This document shows, piece by piece, positions 55,154-64,000 of a stretch of DNA of 64,000 nucleotides. The DNA lies in assembly GCF_003600685.1 (NCBI RefSeq), contig NZ_CP032084.1:744001-808000 (forward strand), in the 5' to 3' direction. Each line of letters opens with the position of its first letter. Position 1 is the stretch's first letter. This stretch comes from Achromobacter sp. B7 (GTDB taxonomy: Bacteria; Pseudomonadota; Gammaproteobacteria; Burkholderiales; Burkholderiaceae_B). The position numbers and the translations under genes are program-made. Below the pieces are notes generated by a model. The model saw nothing but the letters and a program-made list of their open reading frames with translations, did not search any database and was not told the origin of the DNA.

Positions 55154-56137
55154 CTAGGCTCCGATGAAAACTTCGCGGAACGTTTCCAGCGCCTGGCGCA
55201 AGGAAAGCCGCGGTTGATCCAGATAGCTCGACAGCTTGGCCAGCCCGTGGCTGGCGCTGACATGGTCGCGCACCCACGGCGCGCCCTCCAGCACGATGTA
55301 GTGCTGCGATAAGGTCTGCGGCGTGGACAACAGGCTGGCCAGCGTCTGCGGCGATGCGCCCCGAAAGCCCACCACCAGCCGATGCTTGCCCGCCACCCTG
55401 CCGATGAACATGGCGATTTCAAAGTCGGCGCGCGTCAGGAAGGGCGCGATCAGCGTCATCCAATACGTGGCCACCAGGTTGATGTAGAGCGGGTCGTCCG
55501 GCAGCGGCAACGCCAGCCCCGTGTCCAGCTGCGACGAGCCGCTGGACATCACGGGTGCAAGCAGGATGCCCAGCGCCAGCACGATGTCGTGCATGCTGGC
55601 CGCGTGGCCGTTGTTGCGCAGCATGGCCTCTACGCGTTCGATTGTTTGCAGGTCGATGAACGCATCGAAGCCGTCGTCGGCCGCCGTGCGGATCTCGCCT
55701 TCCAGGTCGTTCAGCGTTTGCAGCGCGGGGGCGGGGTCGCCGTCCTGCATCAGCTGCGCAGCGGCCGCGCCCATGCGGTTCCACATGCGGCTGAACGCCA
55801 GCGGGCTGCGCGCGATGAAATCCAGCGGACGCGCTACCTCTACCGACGTCGCGCTGATGAACGGAAAGCGCCGCCCTGACTGGTCGCGGCTGGGTTGCAG
55901 GTGGCCGGCAATGGCCAGCTTGCCGCGCGAGCCCAAGACCGCGAAGGGCACCGGCTGCGCCTCGTCGTACAGCGTCTTCCAGTGCGGGTCTTGCGCCAGG
56001 ATCTCCATGGTGTTCGCCACCCACGCATCCAGCGTCGACATCAACTGGGGGTGCGAGGTGTTCTTCACGAAATCACCGCGAGACGGGATTTTGCCGAAGT
56101 AGGCCGTACGGAACATGGGGGACTGCGGATGGCTCAT
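55154..56137 (-). CDS. tagF: type VI secretion-associated protein TagF
   Basis: 327 aa. YFGKIPSRGDFVKN is the TagF N-terminal signature. SGRRFPFISATSVEV and QHYIVLEGAPWVRDHV continue the family pattern. In Pseudomonas TagF represses T6SS post-translationally through Fha1. Its ATG overlaps the tssM TGA (ATGA), so it is translationally coupled to tssM. No PppA/PppB-type partners are visible. Confidence 0.93.
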   Translation of the reverse strand: MSHPQSPMFRTAYFGKIPSRGDFVKNTSHPQLMSTLDAWVANTMEILAQDPHWKTLYDEAQPVPFAVLGSRGKLAIAGHLQPSRDQSGRRFPFISATSVEVARPLDFIARSPLAFSRMWNRMGAAAAQLMQDGDPAPALQTLNDLEGEIRTAADDGFDAFIDLQTIERVEAMLRNNGHAASMHDIVLALGILLAPVMSSGSSQLDTGLALPLPDDPLYINLVATYWMTLIAPFLTRADFEIAMFIGRVAGKHRLVVGFRGASPQTLASLLSTPQTLSQHYIVLEGAPWVRDHVSASHGLAKLSSYLDQPRLSLRQALETFREVFIGA

Positions 56138-59100
56138 TGCTGCGCTCCGGCAGGCGTCGGGGCGACGGAGGGTTGAGAGGATGCGCCCACCACCGAGGCG
56201 GGAAGGCGCAGGTTGCGCAGCCCTTGGCTGCCGGGTTCGGTGCCGCCCGCGCTGGCGGCTTGCGCGTTGCTGATGATGCGCAGCTTGACCGGCACGGTGA
56301 TGTTCGACTTGGTCCAGCTCATGTCGAAGCTGCCGTCGGGGTTGGGCTTGCGCTGCGATCCGGAGATCAGCCGTTCCAGGCCAAAGCGGCCGGGCTCGTT
56401 GATGACCTCGACCACGGTGCCGTCAAACGCGGTGGCCGTGATGCGCGCGCCCGGTGCGCCCTGCGCATTGGGCCACACGAAGTTGACCCACTGCGGCGGC
56501 GTGTTGCGATAGCGCAGTTGCTGGCCGTCGATCTCGATGGTGTATTCCGTGACGCCGCCCGCCGGCTTGGGTTGGATCTGGAACAGCGTCTGCGGCTGCG
56601 ACGCGGCGCCCGAGCCTGCGGCCCCGCCCGCCAGCGGGGCCACCCACTGTGCAAAGTTGGCAGTGAACGAGGGCTGCAAATCTATGCCCATGTCGCCCCA
56701 GGTACGCGCCGTGAGGATGTCGCCGCGCCGCACGGTCAGCGGCCCCAGCGTGTCGTTCACGTACTTGGCGATGCTGCCTTGCGGGCCGAACACCTGGCCG
56801 ATTTCTTCGCCGCTGGCCTCGATGCCGGCCTTGGTCGAGAACGGATACTTGTCGGCCAGGCCCTGGCTGAAGGGCTGATAGACCTGCGCGTTCCACACCT
56901 TGTTCAGCTCGGTCTGGGCGGGTTGCATGGCCACGGCATAGCCCTGGATCAGCGGGCGCACCAGCAGCGGGCGCAGCGTCTCGCGTTGCGCGGGCGTCAG
57001 GCCGGCCAGCATCTGTTCATCAACCAGCTTCAGCGCATCGGCAAGCTCCGAGTCCTTGCCTTCCAGCGTCTGGCGCATCAGCAGCAAGGCGCCGGGGCCC
57101 GGGTCGCCCTGGTTGTTGATCAGGTTAAAGCGCGTGCGGATCTTCGACAGCGCCGTCATGTAGTTGCCCATCAGCGACTGGTTGTCGCGCGTGACCACCA
57201 ACCGAGCCACGTCCGAGAACTCGCGGCCCACCGGCCCCATCGGAATCTGTTCGCCGTTGGCCGCCGTCTGCGCCTGCGCGGGCTTGGGCTGGCCCTGGCG
57301 CAGGATCACGCGCTTGAACCACGCCACCACACCCGTCTGCGCTTGCGAAATGCCCGTGTTGATTAGCGACGGGTTGTCCCACGACGTTTGCTCGTAGGTG
57401 GTGTTGATCAGTTTGACCAGCGGCGAATTCTGCGGATCGCCCAGGCGGTTCATGCCGTGCACTGCTTGCTCAAAGCTGTTGAACGGCTTGATCGTGACCC
57501 CGCGCAGCATCTTCTGCCATTCCTGCGCGTACTCGGTCTTGTACATCGTGGCCAGGCTTTTCTGGATTTGTTCCGGGCTGCCTTCCAGCGTGAGATCGTC
57601 GCGCGCGTTCACGCCCAGCACCCAGTCGCTGGTCTGCACTTCGCGCCGCGCGGCCTCGCCGATGGCGGGCTCGATGTATTGCTCCCAGGCTTCGCGGGTG
57701 AAGGTGCCGGGCACGGCGTAGCTGCCCGCCACCACGGCGGCGTCGGCTTCGCCCATGATGCGCGCCACGGTCATTGCCGGGAAGCGCGTGGCGGCACGCG
57801 CCTTCAGCGTGGAATAGGCGCGTTCGCGCGCCGGCATGCCCTGCATCACGCTGCGCAGATTGCCGCGCGTGCGTTCCACCAACGCCAGATTGGTCTCGAT
57901 CTGCGGCCAATCGGCATCGGCGGCGCGCGCCACGTAAAACGAAATCAGCCGCTCCGCGCTGCGGATCAACTGGTCGCGCGGCATGGCGCCGCGATTGGTT
58001 TCCAGCCAGCCGCGCCAAAAGCGCGTGATCTGATCCGACAGGTGGGTCGGGTCCACGTGCTCGCGGTTGGCCATCATCAGGTACGTCTTGAGCGCGTTGT
58101 ACGCGTCGTCGACGTTGGTGGGCGAGGCGTCCTGGAACAAGGTGTCGCCGGCATTGGCGCGCGCCGGCTGTCCCTGTGCCTGGGCAGACGCCTGGGTGGA
58201 TACCGGCGTGGCCGTCGCGCCGGCCGCCGCGGCCTTCGACGTATCCACGCGGCCCAGATACTCTTCCAGGCTGGCCTTCACCGGCACCAGCATGAACTGG
58301 CGCAGGCCGTTGTAGTACTCGGCCAGCAGGCGTTCGCGCAGCACATCGCCCTGGTACAGCCCCAGGCCCAACGACAGGGGGCGGCTGGACGAATAGCGGT
58401 CCAGCTGTTCGATGCGGTCTTGCAGGATCTCCATCGCTTCCAGACGGCTTTGCAGATCGGTGCGTTCGCTTTGCAGGCGCACCACCTTGTCCAGATCCGC
58501 CTGCACGTTGGTGGCCAGCTGGCGGTTGCCCAGGTACGACCAACTCCAGCCGCCCAGCACCAGGCCCAGCGCCAGCACCAGGCCGAAGAAGGTCAGGTAA
58601 CGCATGCGGACTTTGTTCGGGCTGGCGTGTTGGCGCACCAGCTTCTTGTCGGCAAAGATCACGTTGGAAAACAGGTCGCGCAGGAACAGGCCGTTGTGCG
58701 ATGCCGTGTTGGGCGCCGCGCCGCGCGTGGATGGGCGCAGGCTGAAGCGCTCGGCCAGCTTCTCTGTCGAGGTGCTGCGCGAGGCGCCTTCCTGCAGGGC
58801 GCTGGTGAAGTAAAAGCCGCGAAACACCGGCTTGTACTGGAACGGATTGGTCTCGAACAAGGTCGACAGAAACGTGCGCAGCGCGGGTTTGATCGCCGCG
58901 AATTCCGGCGGAAAAGTCAGCAGGCCCGGGGGCAGGGCGCCGCTGCGTCGCAGCGAAATCTGCGCCGTGCCCATTTCCTTCAGGCCTTCATACAGCTCGT
59001 CAAAACGCTCGTCGAATTGCGTCAGCACGTCGCGGCTTTCGTCCGCGCCATACGGCAGCGTGGCGCCCCACACGCGGTCGCGCTCGCGCGGGTCGGCATC

Positions 59101-59967
59101 CGCAAAAAACTCCGAGAAGCCAGCGATCAGATCCGCCTTCGTGAAAATCACATACACCGGCGCAAACACCTCCAGCCGGTCGGTCAGTTCCTGCACGCGC
59201 TGGCGCAGGTTCTTGGCCAGGTTGATGGCAAATTCCGGGCCGGAATCGGTCAGCTCGCTGATGCTGGCCGCCACGATGATGCCGTTGATCGGCGCCTTCG
59301 GGCGATGGCGCTTGAGCAGGTCCAGAAAACTCATCCATTCGTTGCGGTCTTCCTCGTGCACCGAATAGCGGCCCGCCGTGTCCAGCAGGATGCCTTCCGT
59401 GGTGAAGAACCAATCGCAGTTGCGCGTGCCGCCCACGCCGCGCACAGCCGCGCCGTTCTTGTCCGCAAACGGAAATTGCAGGCCCGAGTTGATGACCGCG
59501 CTGCTCTTGCCGGCCGCCGGGTTGCCGATGACGATGTACCAGGGCAGTTCGTACAGGGCTTCGTTACCCGACGTCTGGCCGATCTTTGACGTCTTGATCG
59601 TGCGCACCGCCTGCGTCAGCCGTTGGCGCAAGGCATCGATGTCGTTGCGGTTGGCGGCGGGGCTGGACACGGCGCCCGTTTGCACCTGTTGCTCCAGCAT
59701 GTCGCCCAGCTGCTGGTTGGCGCGCCGCGTGCGGCGGCGCCGCCACAGCTGCACGCACAGCCACAGCAACAGCAATACGCCCAGCGCCGTGCCGGCCCAT
59801 ATCAGCCCGATCTGCATGGTGTCCGCGAACAGGAACAGGAAGACGATCAGCGCGATCAACCCGATCACCATGAAGGTGCGCGGGTTGGCGAACACGCGCG
59901 CGCCCCAGTAGCGAATATCGCTCATGGAACTGGAAAGAGAAGATAGGAATCCTGAGGGGCTACGCAT
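56134..59967 (-). CDS. tssM: type VI secretion inner-membrane protein TssM (IcmF)
   Basis: 1277 aa from ATG 59967; ATG 59925 (MSDIRYWG) is an alternative. Two N-terminal transmembrane helices (about 33-49 and 54-71), Walker A GNPAAGKSS at about 148, and a third helix near 455-475 (GLVLALGLVLGGWSW). The large periplasmic domain carries the IcmF and TssM C-terminal regions. It forms the membrane core with TssL and TssJ, neither of which is in this window. The Walker A motif is intact, so ATP binding is possible. It lies 23 bp after the thiolase-like gene. Confidence 0.95.
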   Translation of the reverse strand: MRSPSGFLSSLSSSMSDIRYWGARVFANPRTFMVIGLIALIVFLFLFADTMQIGLIWAGTALGVLLLLWLCVQLWRRRRTRRANQQLGDMLEQQVQTGAVSSPAANRNDIDALRQRLTQAVRTIKTSKIGQTSGNEALYELPWYIVIGNPAAGKSSAVINSGLQFPFADKNGAAVRGVGGTRNCDWFFTTEGILLDTAGRYSVHEEDRNEWMSFLDLLKRHRPKAPINGIIVAASISELTDSGPEFAINLAKNLRQRVQELTDRLEVFAPVYVIFTKADLIAGFSEFFADADPRERDRVWGATLPYGADESRDVLTQFDERFDELYEGLKEMGTAQISLRRSGALPPGLLTFPPEFAAIKPALRTFLSTLFETNPFQYKPVFRGFYFTSALQEGASRSTSTEKLAERFSLRPSTRGAAPNTASHNGLFLRDLFSNVIFADKKLVRQHASPNKVRMRYLTFFGLVLALGLVLGGWSWSYLGNRQLATNVQADLDKVVRLQSERTDLQSRLEAMEILQDRIEQLDRYSSSRPLSLGLGLYQGDVLRERLLAEYYNGLRQFMLVPVKASLEEYLGRVDTSKAAAAGATATPVSTQASAQAQGQPARANAGDTLFQDASPTNVDDAYNALKTYLMMANREHVDPTHLSDQITRFWRGWLETNRGAMPRDQLIRSAERLISFYVARAADADWPQIETNLALVERTRGNLRSVMQGMPARERAYSTLKARAATRFPAMTVARIMGEADAAVVAGSYAVPGTFTREAWEQYIEPAIGEAARREVQTSDWVLGVNARDDLTLEGSPEQIQKSLATMYKTEYAQEWQKMLRGVTIKPFNSFEQAVHGMNRLGDPQNSPLVKLINTTYEQTSWDNPSLINTGISQAQTGVVAWFKRVILRQGQPKPAQAQTAANGEQIPMGPVGREFSDVARLVVTRDNQSLMGNYMTALSKIRTRFNLINNQGDPGPGALLLMRQTLEGKDSELADALKLVDEQMLAGLTPAQRETLRPLLVRPLIQGYAVAMQPAQTELNKVWNAQVYQPFSQGLADKYPFSTKAGIEASGEEIGQVFGPQGSIAKYVNDTLGPLTVRRGDILTARTWGDMGIDLQPSFTANFAQWVAPLAGGAAGSGAASQPQTLFQIQPKPAGGVTEYTIEIDGQQLRYRNTPPQWVNFVWPNAQGAPGARITATAFDGTVVEVINEPGRFGLERLISGSQRKPNPDGSFDMSWTKSNITVPVKLRIISNAQAASAGGTEPGSQGLRNLRLPASVVGASSQPSVAPTPAGAQQ

Positions 59968-59990
59968 GGTTTTCGCTGTTATTTTCCGAG

Positions 59991-61415
59991 TCAGGCGGTA
60001 GTGCCGGCGGCCGGTCGATAGACCAGGGACGCGCAGCGCAATGCGGGGTCTTGCAGGGTAAGGGTCAGCACCGGGTGTTCGGCCTGCATACAGGCTTCAC
60101 CGGCGATGGCCAAGGTCAGCAACGAGGCGGCCACGCCGGTGTGGCCACAGGCCACGCCCACCGCGTGGCAGTCCTTGCTGGCATCCAGGTGTTCAAACAA
60201 TTGCGACGTCACGCCCAGGGCTTCCAACGGACGGCTGCCGCGATGATCGGCGTCGCTGACCACCTGCACGACGGTGTCTGGCGCAACGGCCGCGCGCTGC
60301 AACAGGTCGCGCGCCAGTTCGGCCAGCGCGGGCTCAGGCAACGCGCCCCGTGCATCCGCGGGCTTCTGGCGTTGGATCATGGGTGACAGGGCGACGCGCA
60401 GGTCGGTGGATGCAAAGGAGGGGGCCGTCGCAGCCGCGTTCGATGCGGTCGGCCCTGCGTCGGCCACACCCGCCTGGGTATCCACCAGGTTCAATAGCAA
60501 GCCGGCAGCGGCCTCGCCCGGCACGCGGCCGTGCGGATTGGCGTGCGTCAGCAGCGTGGCGTCCGCGTCCCATTGCGCTACCTGATCCTGATCGATGTAG
60601 CCGTCACCGGCCAGCACGATGCGCCACGTTGGCGCGGCCTTGGTGTCGACGGGCAGCGACGCCAATTCACGCAGCAGTGTCTCGGTGGCCATCACGTCAT
60701 GCGCGATGTGTTCCGTGACGCTGACGCGGCTACCGGGCCAGACGCCCGCTGCCGCCAGCACTTCGGCGCGCGCGCGCTCACGCGCGGGCTGCGACCAGGT
60801 TGCGGGCAGCAGGAGGTCAAAGCGCAGTAACGGCCAGTCTTCGTCGCGCGCCGGCACATCCAGTTCCGTGACGCGGCGATGCGCTTGGTCGGTCAATGTG
60901 GCCGCGACATCGACCAGCAAGGCCGTTGCGCGCAGACCCGCCGTGGCCAACGCGTCGGCGGGCGCGCCGCGTTCGCGTGCGGCGGCGTACAGCTCAACGT
61001 CGTCCAGCTGCGGCACGCGCGCCGCGAAAACGGGAAAGCCCTGCAAGGTCTTCAGTTCGGGATCCAGCTCGGGGCGCTGTTGTTCGATCAACGCCTCGGC
61101 AATCGATGCTGCGTCCGGCCCGGCCCCCGCGCGCGCCGCGACCGCAACGACGCGCAGTTCGGCCCGAGCCGCCGGCGCCGCCTCGGCAGCGGGCGCTGAC
61201 GCCACCGGTTGCGGCTTGGGCGCACGCGCCGCGCGCACGATGCGCGCGCCCAGCCACAGCGCGCCCAACAGCGCCAGCGGCAGCGCAAACAAATACAGCC
61301 CGATGTCCACGCCGGTCGGCAGCGTGCGCGACTCTTGCCACCAGATGATGACGGCCAGCCACACCACCGCGAACAGCGCCAGAACCAGCAAGCCTTTTTT
61401 CAGCAAACGTGCCAT
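59991..61415 (-). CDS. membrane-anchored protein with a possible thiolase-like domain, in the T6SS operon
   Basis: 474 aa. Two N-terminal transmembrane helices (about 10-27 and 38-60), an Ala/Pro linker, then a soluble domain. HGRVPGEAAAGLLL resembles the (V/L)xGEGAGxL motif of beta-ketoacyl synthases. VACGHTGVAASLLTLAIAGEA resembles their late GHxxGAAG helix. No clear catalytic Cys-His-His triad is seen, so it may be a non-enzymatic fold relative. The position between TagX-like and tssM genes ties it to secretion. Function unknown. Confidence 0.72.
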   Translation of the reverse strand: MARLLKKGLLVLALFAVVWLAVIIWWQESRTLPTGVDIGLYLFALPLALLGALWLGARIVRAARAPKPQPVASAPAAEAAPAARAELRVVAVAARAGAGPDAASIAEALIEQQRPELDPELKTLQGFPVFAARVPQLDDVELYAAARERGAPADALATAGLRATALLVDVAATLTDQAHRRVTELDVPARDEDWPLLRFDLLLPATWSQPARERARAEVLAAAGVWPGSRVSVTEHIAHDVMATETLLRELASLPVDTKAAPTWRIVLAGDGYIDQDQVAQWDADATLLTHANPHGRVPGEAAAGLLLNLVDTQAGVADAGPTASNAAATAPSFASTDLRVALSPMIQRQKPADARGALPEPALAELARDLLQRAAVAPDTVVQVVSDADHRGSRPLEALGVTSQLFEHLDASKDCHAVGVACGHTGVAASLLTLAIAGEACMQAEHPVLTLTLQDPALRCASLVYRPAAGTTA

Positions 61416-61484
61416 GTGCGCCCGGTCAGAGGAATGAAGTTGTTGTTATCGGGGCGCCGGCGCGCGCGTTGCAATGCGTCGCCT

Positions 61485-62336
61485 TCATTTCGCCGTGTCT
61501 CCCGCGCGCTGCATGGCGCCGGGCCGACGCAGCTCTACGTGACCGAAGTCCATCATCTTCCAGCGGCCGCCCCAGGTCAGGCCGACCAGCTCGGCGGTCT
61601 GGCCGAACAGCTCGTAGCCACGCATGGCCCACGGGTCTTTTTCCGAAATGACGATCTTGCCGTGGCGATAGAACGCGCTGTCGGCGGCCAGGCCATATTG
61701 GTGATAGCTCTGGAACGCGCCCGCGTTGGTCACGTGCGTGCCCATGCCCGCCAATTCTTCCTGGCGCTGCGGGCTGCGATAGCCCTCGATCAGCGCCATT
61801 TCGTAGCCGTGCTGCTCGCGCATGATGCGATAAGCCAACAGCAGACGCTGGCGGAAATCCGCATCCAGCAGGTCCCAATTGCGGTTTGCGCCACCCAGCT
61901 TCGGCCGCACCAATTCCACCTCACGCGTGGTGAACGCGTCGGGCGGCAAGGGGGCTGGCGGGGCCAGCCTTTCGCCTTCCAGCAAGGCCTGAATCCGGCG
62001 GTCCGGGCCCGTCATCTGAGGGCTGTAAATGAATGTGTGATTGTGTCGCATGACGAAAGCAAAAAGTGACGGCAGCAACACAATTGCAAGGCCGATTGCC
62101 ACTTGCCAGCGATGCCGCGCCACCCATCCCGCCGACGTTTTCACCCCGCTGTGCAAGGCCCCGGCCGTGCCACCCACCGCACCGCCCGCCTGGCTTGCGC
62201 CGCGCGTTGCGCCGCGCGCCACGCCCTGTGCGCACGCGCGCAAACCCCGCACCGCGCCTTGGCGCAGTGCAGGGAAAAACAGGAGAGCGGAAACGCCCAC
62301 CGCCAGCAAAAAATACAGGGGCAGTAGCAGTAACAA
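61485..62336 (-). CDS. M15-type cell-wall peptidase (TagX-like)
   Basis: 283 aa; TTG 62336 behind GAGGGAC. Two hydrophobic segments (about 1-22 and 76-95) place the C-terminal part in the periplasm. The peptidase has EGYRSPQRQEELAGMG, SYHQYGLAADSAFY (the SxHxxGxAxD zinc site) and GHVEL. This matches VanY/M15 peptidases and the TagX L,D-endopeptidase of Acinetobacter T6SS, which opens peptidoglycan for assembly. It heads the minus-strand operon. Confidence 0.85.
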   Translation of the reverse strand: MLLLLPLYFLLAVGVSALLFFPALRQGAVRGLRACAQGVARGATRGASQAGGAVGGTAGALHSGVKTSAGWVARHRWQVAIGLAIVLLPSLFAFVMRHNHTFIYSPQMTGPDRRIQALLEGERLAPPAPLPPDAFTTREVELVRPKLGGANRNWDLLDADFRQRLLLAYRIMREQHGYEMALIEGYRSPQRQEELAGMGTHVTNAGAFQSYHQYGLAADSAFYRHGKIVISEKDPWAMRGYELFGQTAELVGLTWGGRWKMMDFGHVELRRPGAMQRAGDTAK

Positions 62337-62529
62337 GATCGGTCCCTCATGCGGAAGGCGTCATCTTTTGTTCTATTCGCGTGGGAGGCAAGCGATCCGG
62401 CGTTGCAAACCGCGTCGGACCCTTAGAAATCGTAACAAGAATCGATGTTCCAAATGAGGTGTTCGGGTATTCTCGACGGGCTTGGTTACAGGGGGGCTGC
62501 ACACGCCTCCTGCTGACACGGGAACCCGC

Positions 62530-63450
62530 ATGGCAGAAGACGAAAAAGAAGCTCGCCCTACGATGACCGCGCCGAGTCTGCTCAGCGGTTCCACAGCCGC
62601 GCGAGGCGAGGCCGAGTCCACACGAATACTGGCGGCGCTGGAAGGGCGCGCGCCTGAAGCCGAGGTCAAACACCTGGCCGCGCGGCGCGACCCGCGCGCG
62701 CGGCGCTGGGTGGCGCTGGCGTTGCTGCTGGCGTTGGTGGCCGGTGGCATCACGTGGTTCATCCACGAGGACCCCACGGGCGCGATGCAGGCCCAGGCGC
62801 CGGGTGCTACGGGATTGAGCGCGGATGCTTCGCAGGCGAATCGGCCCGCGTCGCCAGCGGCATCGGGCGCCCCGCCCGCCGCCACGCGCGCGCCGCAGGC
62901 CAACGCGACGCAAGGGGCGTCCGACAAGCCGCCCGCGGTAGCCGCCATCATCGATGAATCGCCGCCCGCGCGCGATGCGGATGTGGGCCGTGGTGAACCG
63001 GAACCATCGCGCGAACCGACCAACCCGCTGTCCGTGCTGGCGATGACGTCGCCGGCCACCACCGCCCCTGCCGCTACCGCGCCCGGTCCCACGCGCCAGG
63101 CGGCGGAACAACGCGCGCGCGAAGCCGTGGTCCCGCATGGCAATGCGCCGCGCGCCGTTAAGCCCGCCGCCACGCCGCGCAAGGCCGCACAGCCCTCCGA
63201 CACCGACGCGGCGCTGTTGTCCGCACTGATGAATTACGGCCTGCCGCCCGCGTCTCCGCCCGGCACGCGCGTCTATAAAACCGATGGCATTTTCATGCGC
63301 GAGATGCCGGGCTCGCCGTTGTCCGAACGCTTGAAGGAATGCCGCAAGCTCAGTTTCTTTGAAGGCGAACAATGCCGCCTGCGCGTGTGCGCCGGCCAAT
63401 GGGGCACGGCCGCTGAATGCCCGACGCCGCAAGCCAACGTCGAACCCTGA
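62530..63450 (+). CDS. membrane-anchored protein of unknown function upstream of vgrG
   Basis: 306 aa from ATG 62530 (MAEDEKEARP); the frame is open from 62482. One transmembrane helix at about 60-77 (WVALALLLALVAGGITWFI), a long Ala/Pro-rich linker (about 85-225), then a C-terminal domain. That domain has three cysteines in ECRKLSFFEGEQCRLRVCAG. Topology: cytoplasmic N-terminus, periplasmic C-terminus, probably with a disulfide. It lies 60 bp before vgrG on the same strand. I do not recognise the family. Confidence 0.75.
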   Translation: MAEDEKEARPTMTAPSLLSGSTAARGEAESTRILAALEGRAPEAEVKHLAARRDPRARRWVALALLLALVAGGITWFIHEDPTGAMQAQAPGATGLSADASQANRPASPAASGAPPAATRAPQANATQGASDKPPAVAAIIDESPPARDADVGRGEPEPSREPTNPLSVLAMTSPATTAPAATAPGPTRQAAEQRAREAVVPHGNAPRAVKPAATPRKAAQPSDTDAALLSALMNYGLPPASPPGTRVYKTDGIFMREMPGSPLSERLKECRKLSFFEGEQCRLRVCAGQWGTAAECPTPQANVEP

Positions 63451-63509
63451 ATGCGCAACGCCCCACTCCGGCTTTTATCGCCCCTGTCCCACCGCGAGGT
63501 TTTTGCTCC

Positions 63510-64000
63510 ATGGCTGTGAACGCAAGCAACGGCGGTGCCAGCGCCCCATCCCGGCTGTATCGCCTGGATGGCGAGGGCGCGATCGCGTCCCTGCAAGTGG
63601 AAGGCTGGGTGGCGCGTGAAGGCCTGTCGGACTTGAGCGAAGCGCGCATCGTTGCGCTGGCCGACGACGCTTCGCTGGATCTTAACGACATGGTGTCGCG
63701 GCCCGCCACGCTGTGGGCCACGCGCGCCGACGGCAGCGAGATTGGCCGCAGCGGCGTCGTGCGTGCCGCCGAGATGCTGGGTGGCAACGCGGGCAAGGCG
63801 CGCTATCGCATCACGCTGGCGCCCTGGCTATGGCTGGCCACGCAGCGGCGCGCCAGCCGCATCTATGAAAACCAGCCCGTGCTGGAAATCGTGCGGCATG
63901 TGCTGGACAGCTACGAGGGCTACACCTACAAGCTTGCCGACGACGTCGAGCGCCACCTTGCCGACCTGCCCACGCGGCCTTACACCACGCAGTATCGCGA
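63510..64000 (+). CDS. vgrG: type VI secretion spike protein VgrG/TssI (start only; continues past the window)
   Basis: 163 residues from ATG 63510, preceded by GAGGT. The N-terminal part has SRLYRLDGEGAIASLQVEGW, LSEARIVALAD and YRITLAPWLWLATQRRAS. RIYENQPVLEIVRHVLDSYEGY, typical of the gp27-like domain of VgrG, follows. It forms the trimeric needle that the PAAR protein caps. The C-terminal end, which could carry an effector, is outside the window. Confidence 0.95.
   Translation, partial: MAVNASNGGASAPSRLYRLDGEGAIASLQVEGWVAREGLSDLSEARIVALADDASLDLNDMVSRPATLWATRADGSEIGRSGVVRAAEMLGGNAGKARYRITLAPWLWLATQRRASRIYENQPVLEIVRHVLDSYEGYTYKLADDVERHLADLPTRPYTTQYR

Overview
The window is GC-rich chromosomal DNA from a betaproteobacterium of the family Alcaligenaceae, most likely Achromobacter or a close relative of Bordetella. 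The evidence is the end of the cell-division cluster (ftsA, ftsZ) followed by lpxC, a DciA-like gene, an M23 peptidase and secA; a PagP lipid A palmitoyltransferase; a Bug-type solute receptor; and paired autotransporters. This assignment rests on gene content and protein style, not on a database search.

Layout. (1) 1-7.9 kb is conserved core: ftsA (partial), ftsZ, lpxC, dciA-like (opposite strand), M23 endopeptidase, secA. (2) 8-14.6 kb is a metabolic block: VOC protein, GntR regulator, Bug receptor, ThDP-dependent enzyme, SDR with an altered active site, Lrp regulator and ChaC-like cyclotransferase. (3) 14.7-25.4 kb is mixed housekeeping: pagP, mgtE with a thioesterase, a YeiH-type transporter divergent from a LysR regulator, an M20 amidohydrolase divergent from fadD, an inositol-monophosphatase-like gene and mnmC. 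(4) 25.7-30.7 kb holds a GH31-like protein that appears to lack its acid/base residue, then the metNIQ methionine importer. (5) tRNA-Lys(UUU) at 30.8 kb precedes a repeat-rich patch and two paralogous autotransporters (31.3-37.7 kb) separated by an AT-rich region with 33-bp-spaced direct repeats. (6) 38-52.1 kb holds a ClpX-type zinc-finger mini-protein, a chemoreceptor, a LysR regulator, a Fur-like regulator divergent from an AraC regulator across a Fur-box-like site, a YkgJ protein, Tag glycosylase, an LTA-synthase-like protein, an AsmA protein, a diguanylate cyclase and a TetR/SDR divergent pair. (7) From tRNA-Lys(CUU) at 52.3 kb to the window end is part of a type VI secretion (T6SS) locus: PAAR, a small repeat protein, TssA, an OmpA-like protein, TagF, TssM, a possible thiolase-fold protein, a TagX-like M15 peptidase, an unknown membrane-anchored protein and the start of VgrG.

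The T6SS genes form a minus-strand run from 62.3 down to 54.4 kb (peptidase, thiolase-like, TssM, TagF, OmpA-like). It carries membrane-complex, wall-remodelling and accessory functions. The PAAR/VgrG spike genes and TssA flank it. Sheath, baseplate and ClpV genes (tssB, C, E, F, G, H, J, K, L) are not in the window and presumably follow vgrG.

The least explained items are the six-copy RAPDG-repeat protein beside PAAR, the thiolase-like protein upstream of tssM, the altered GH31 protein, and the 33-bp-periodic array between the autotransporters.
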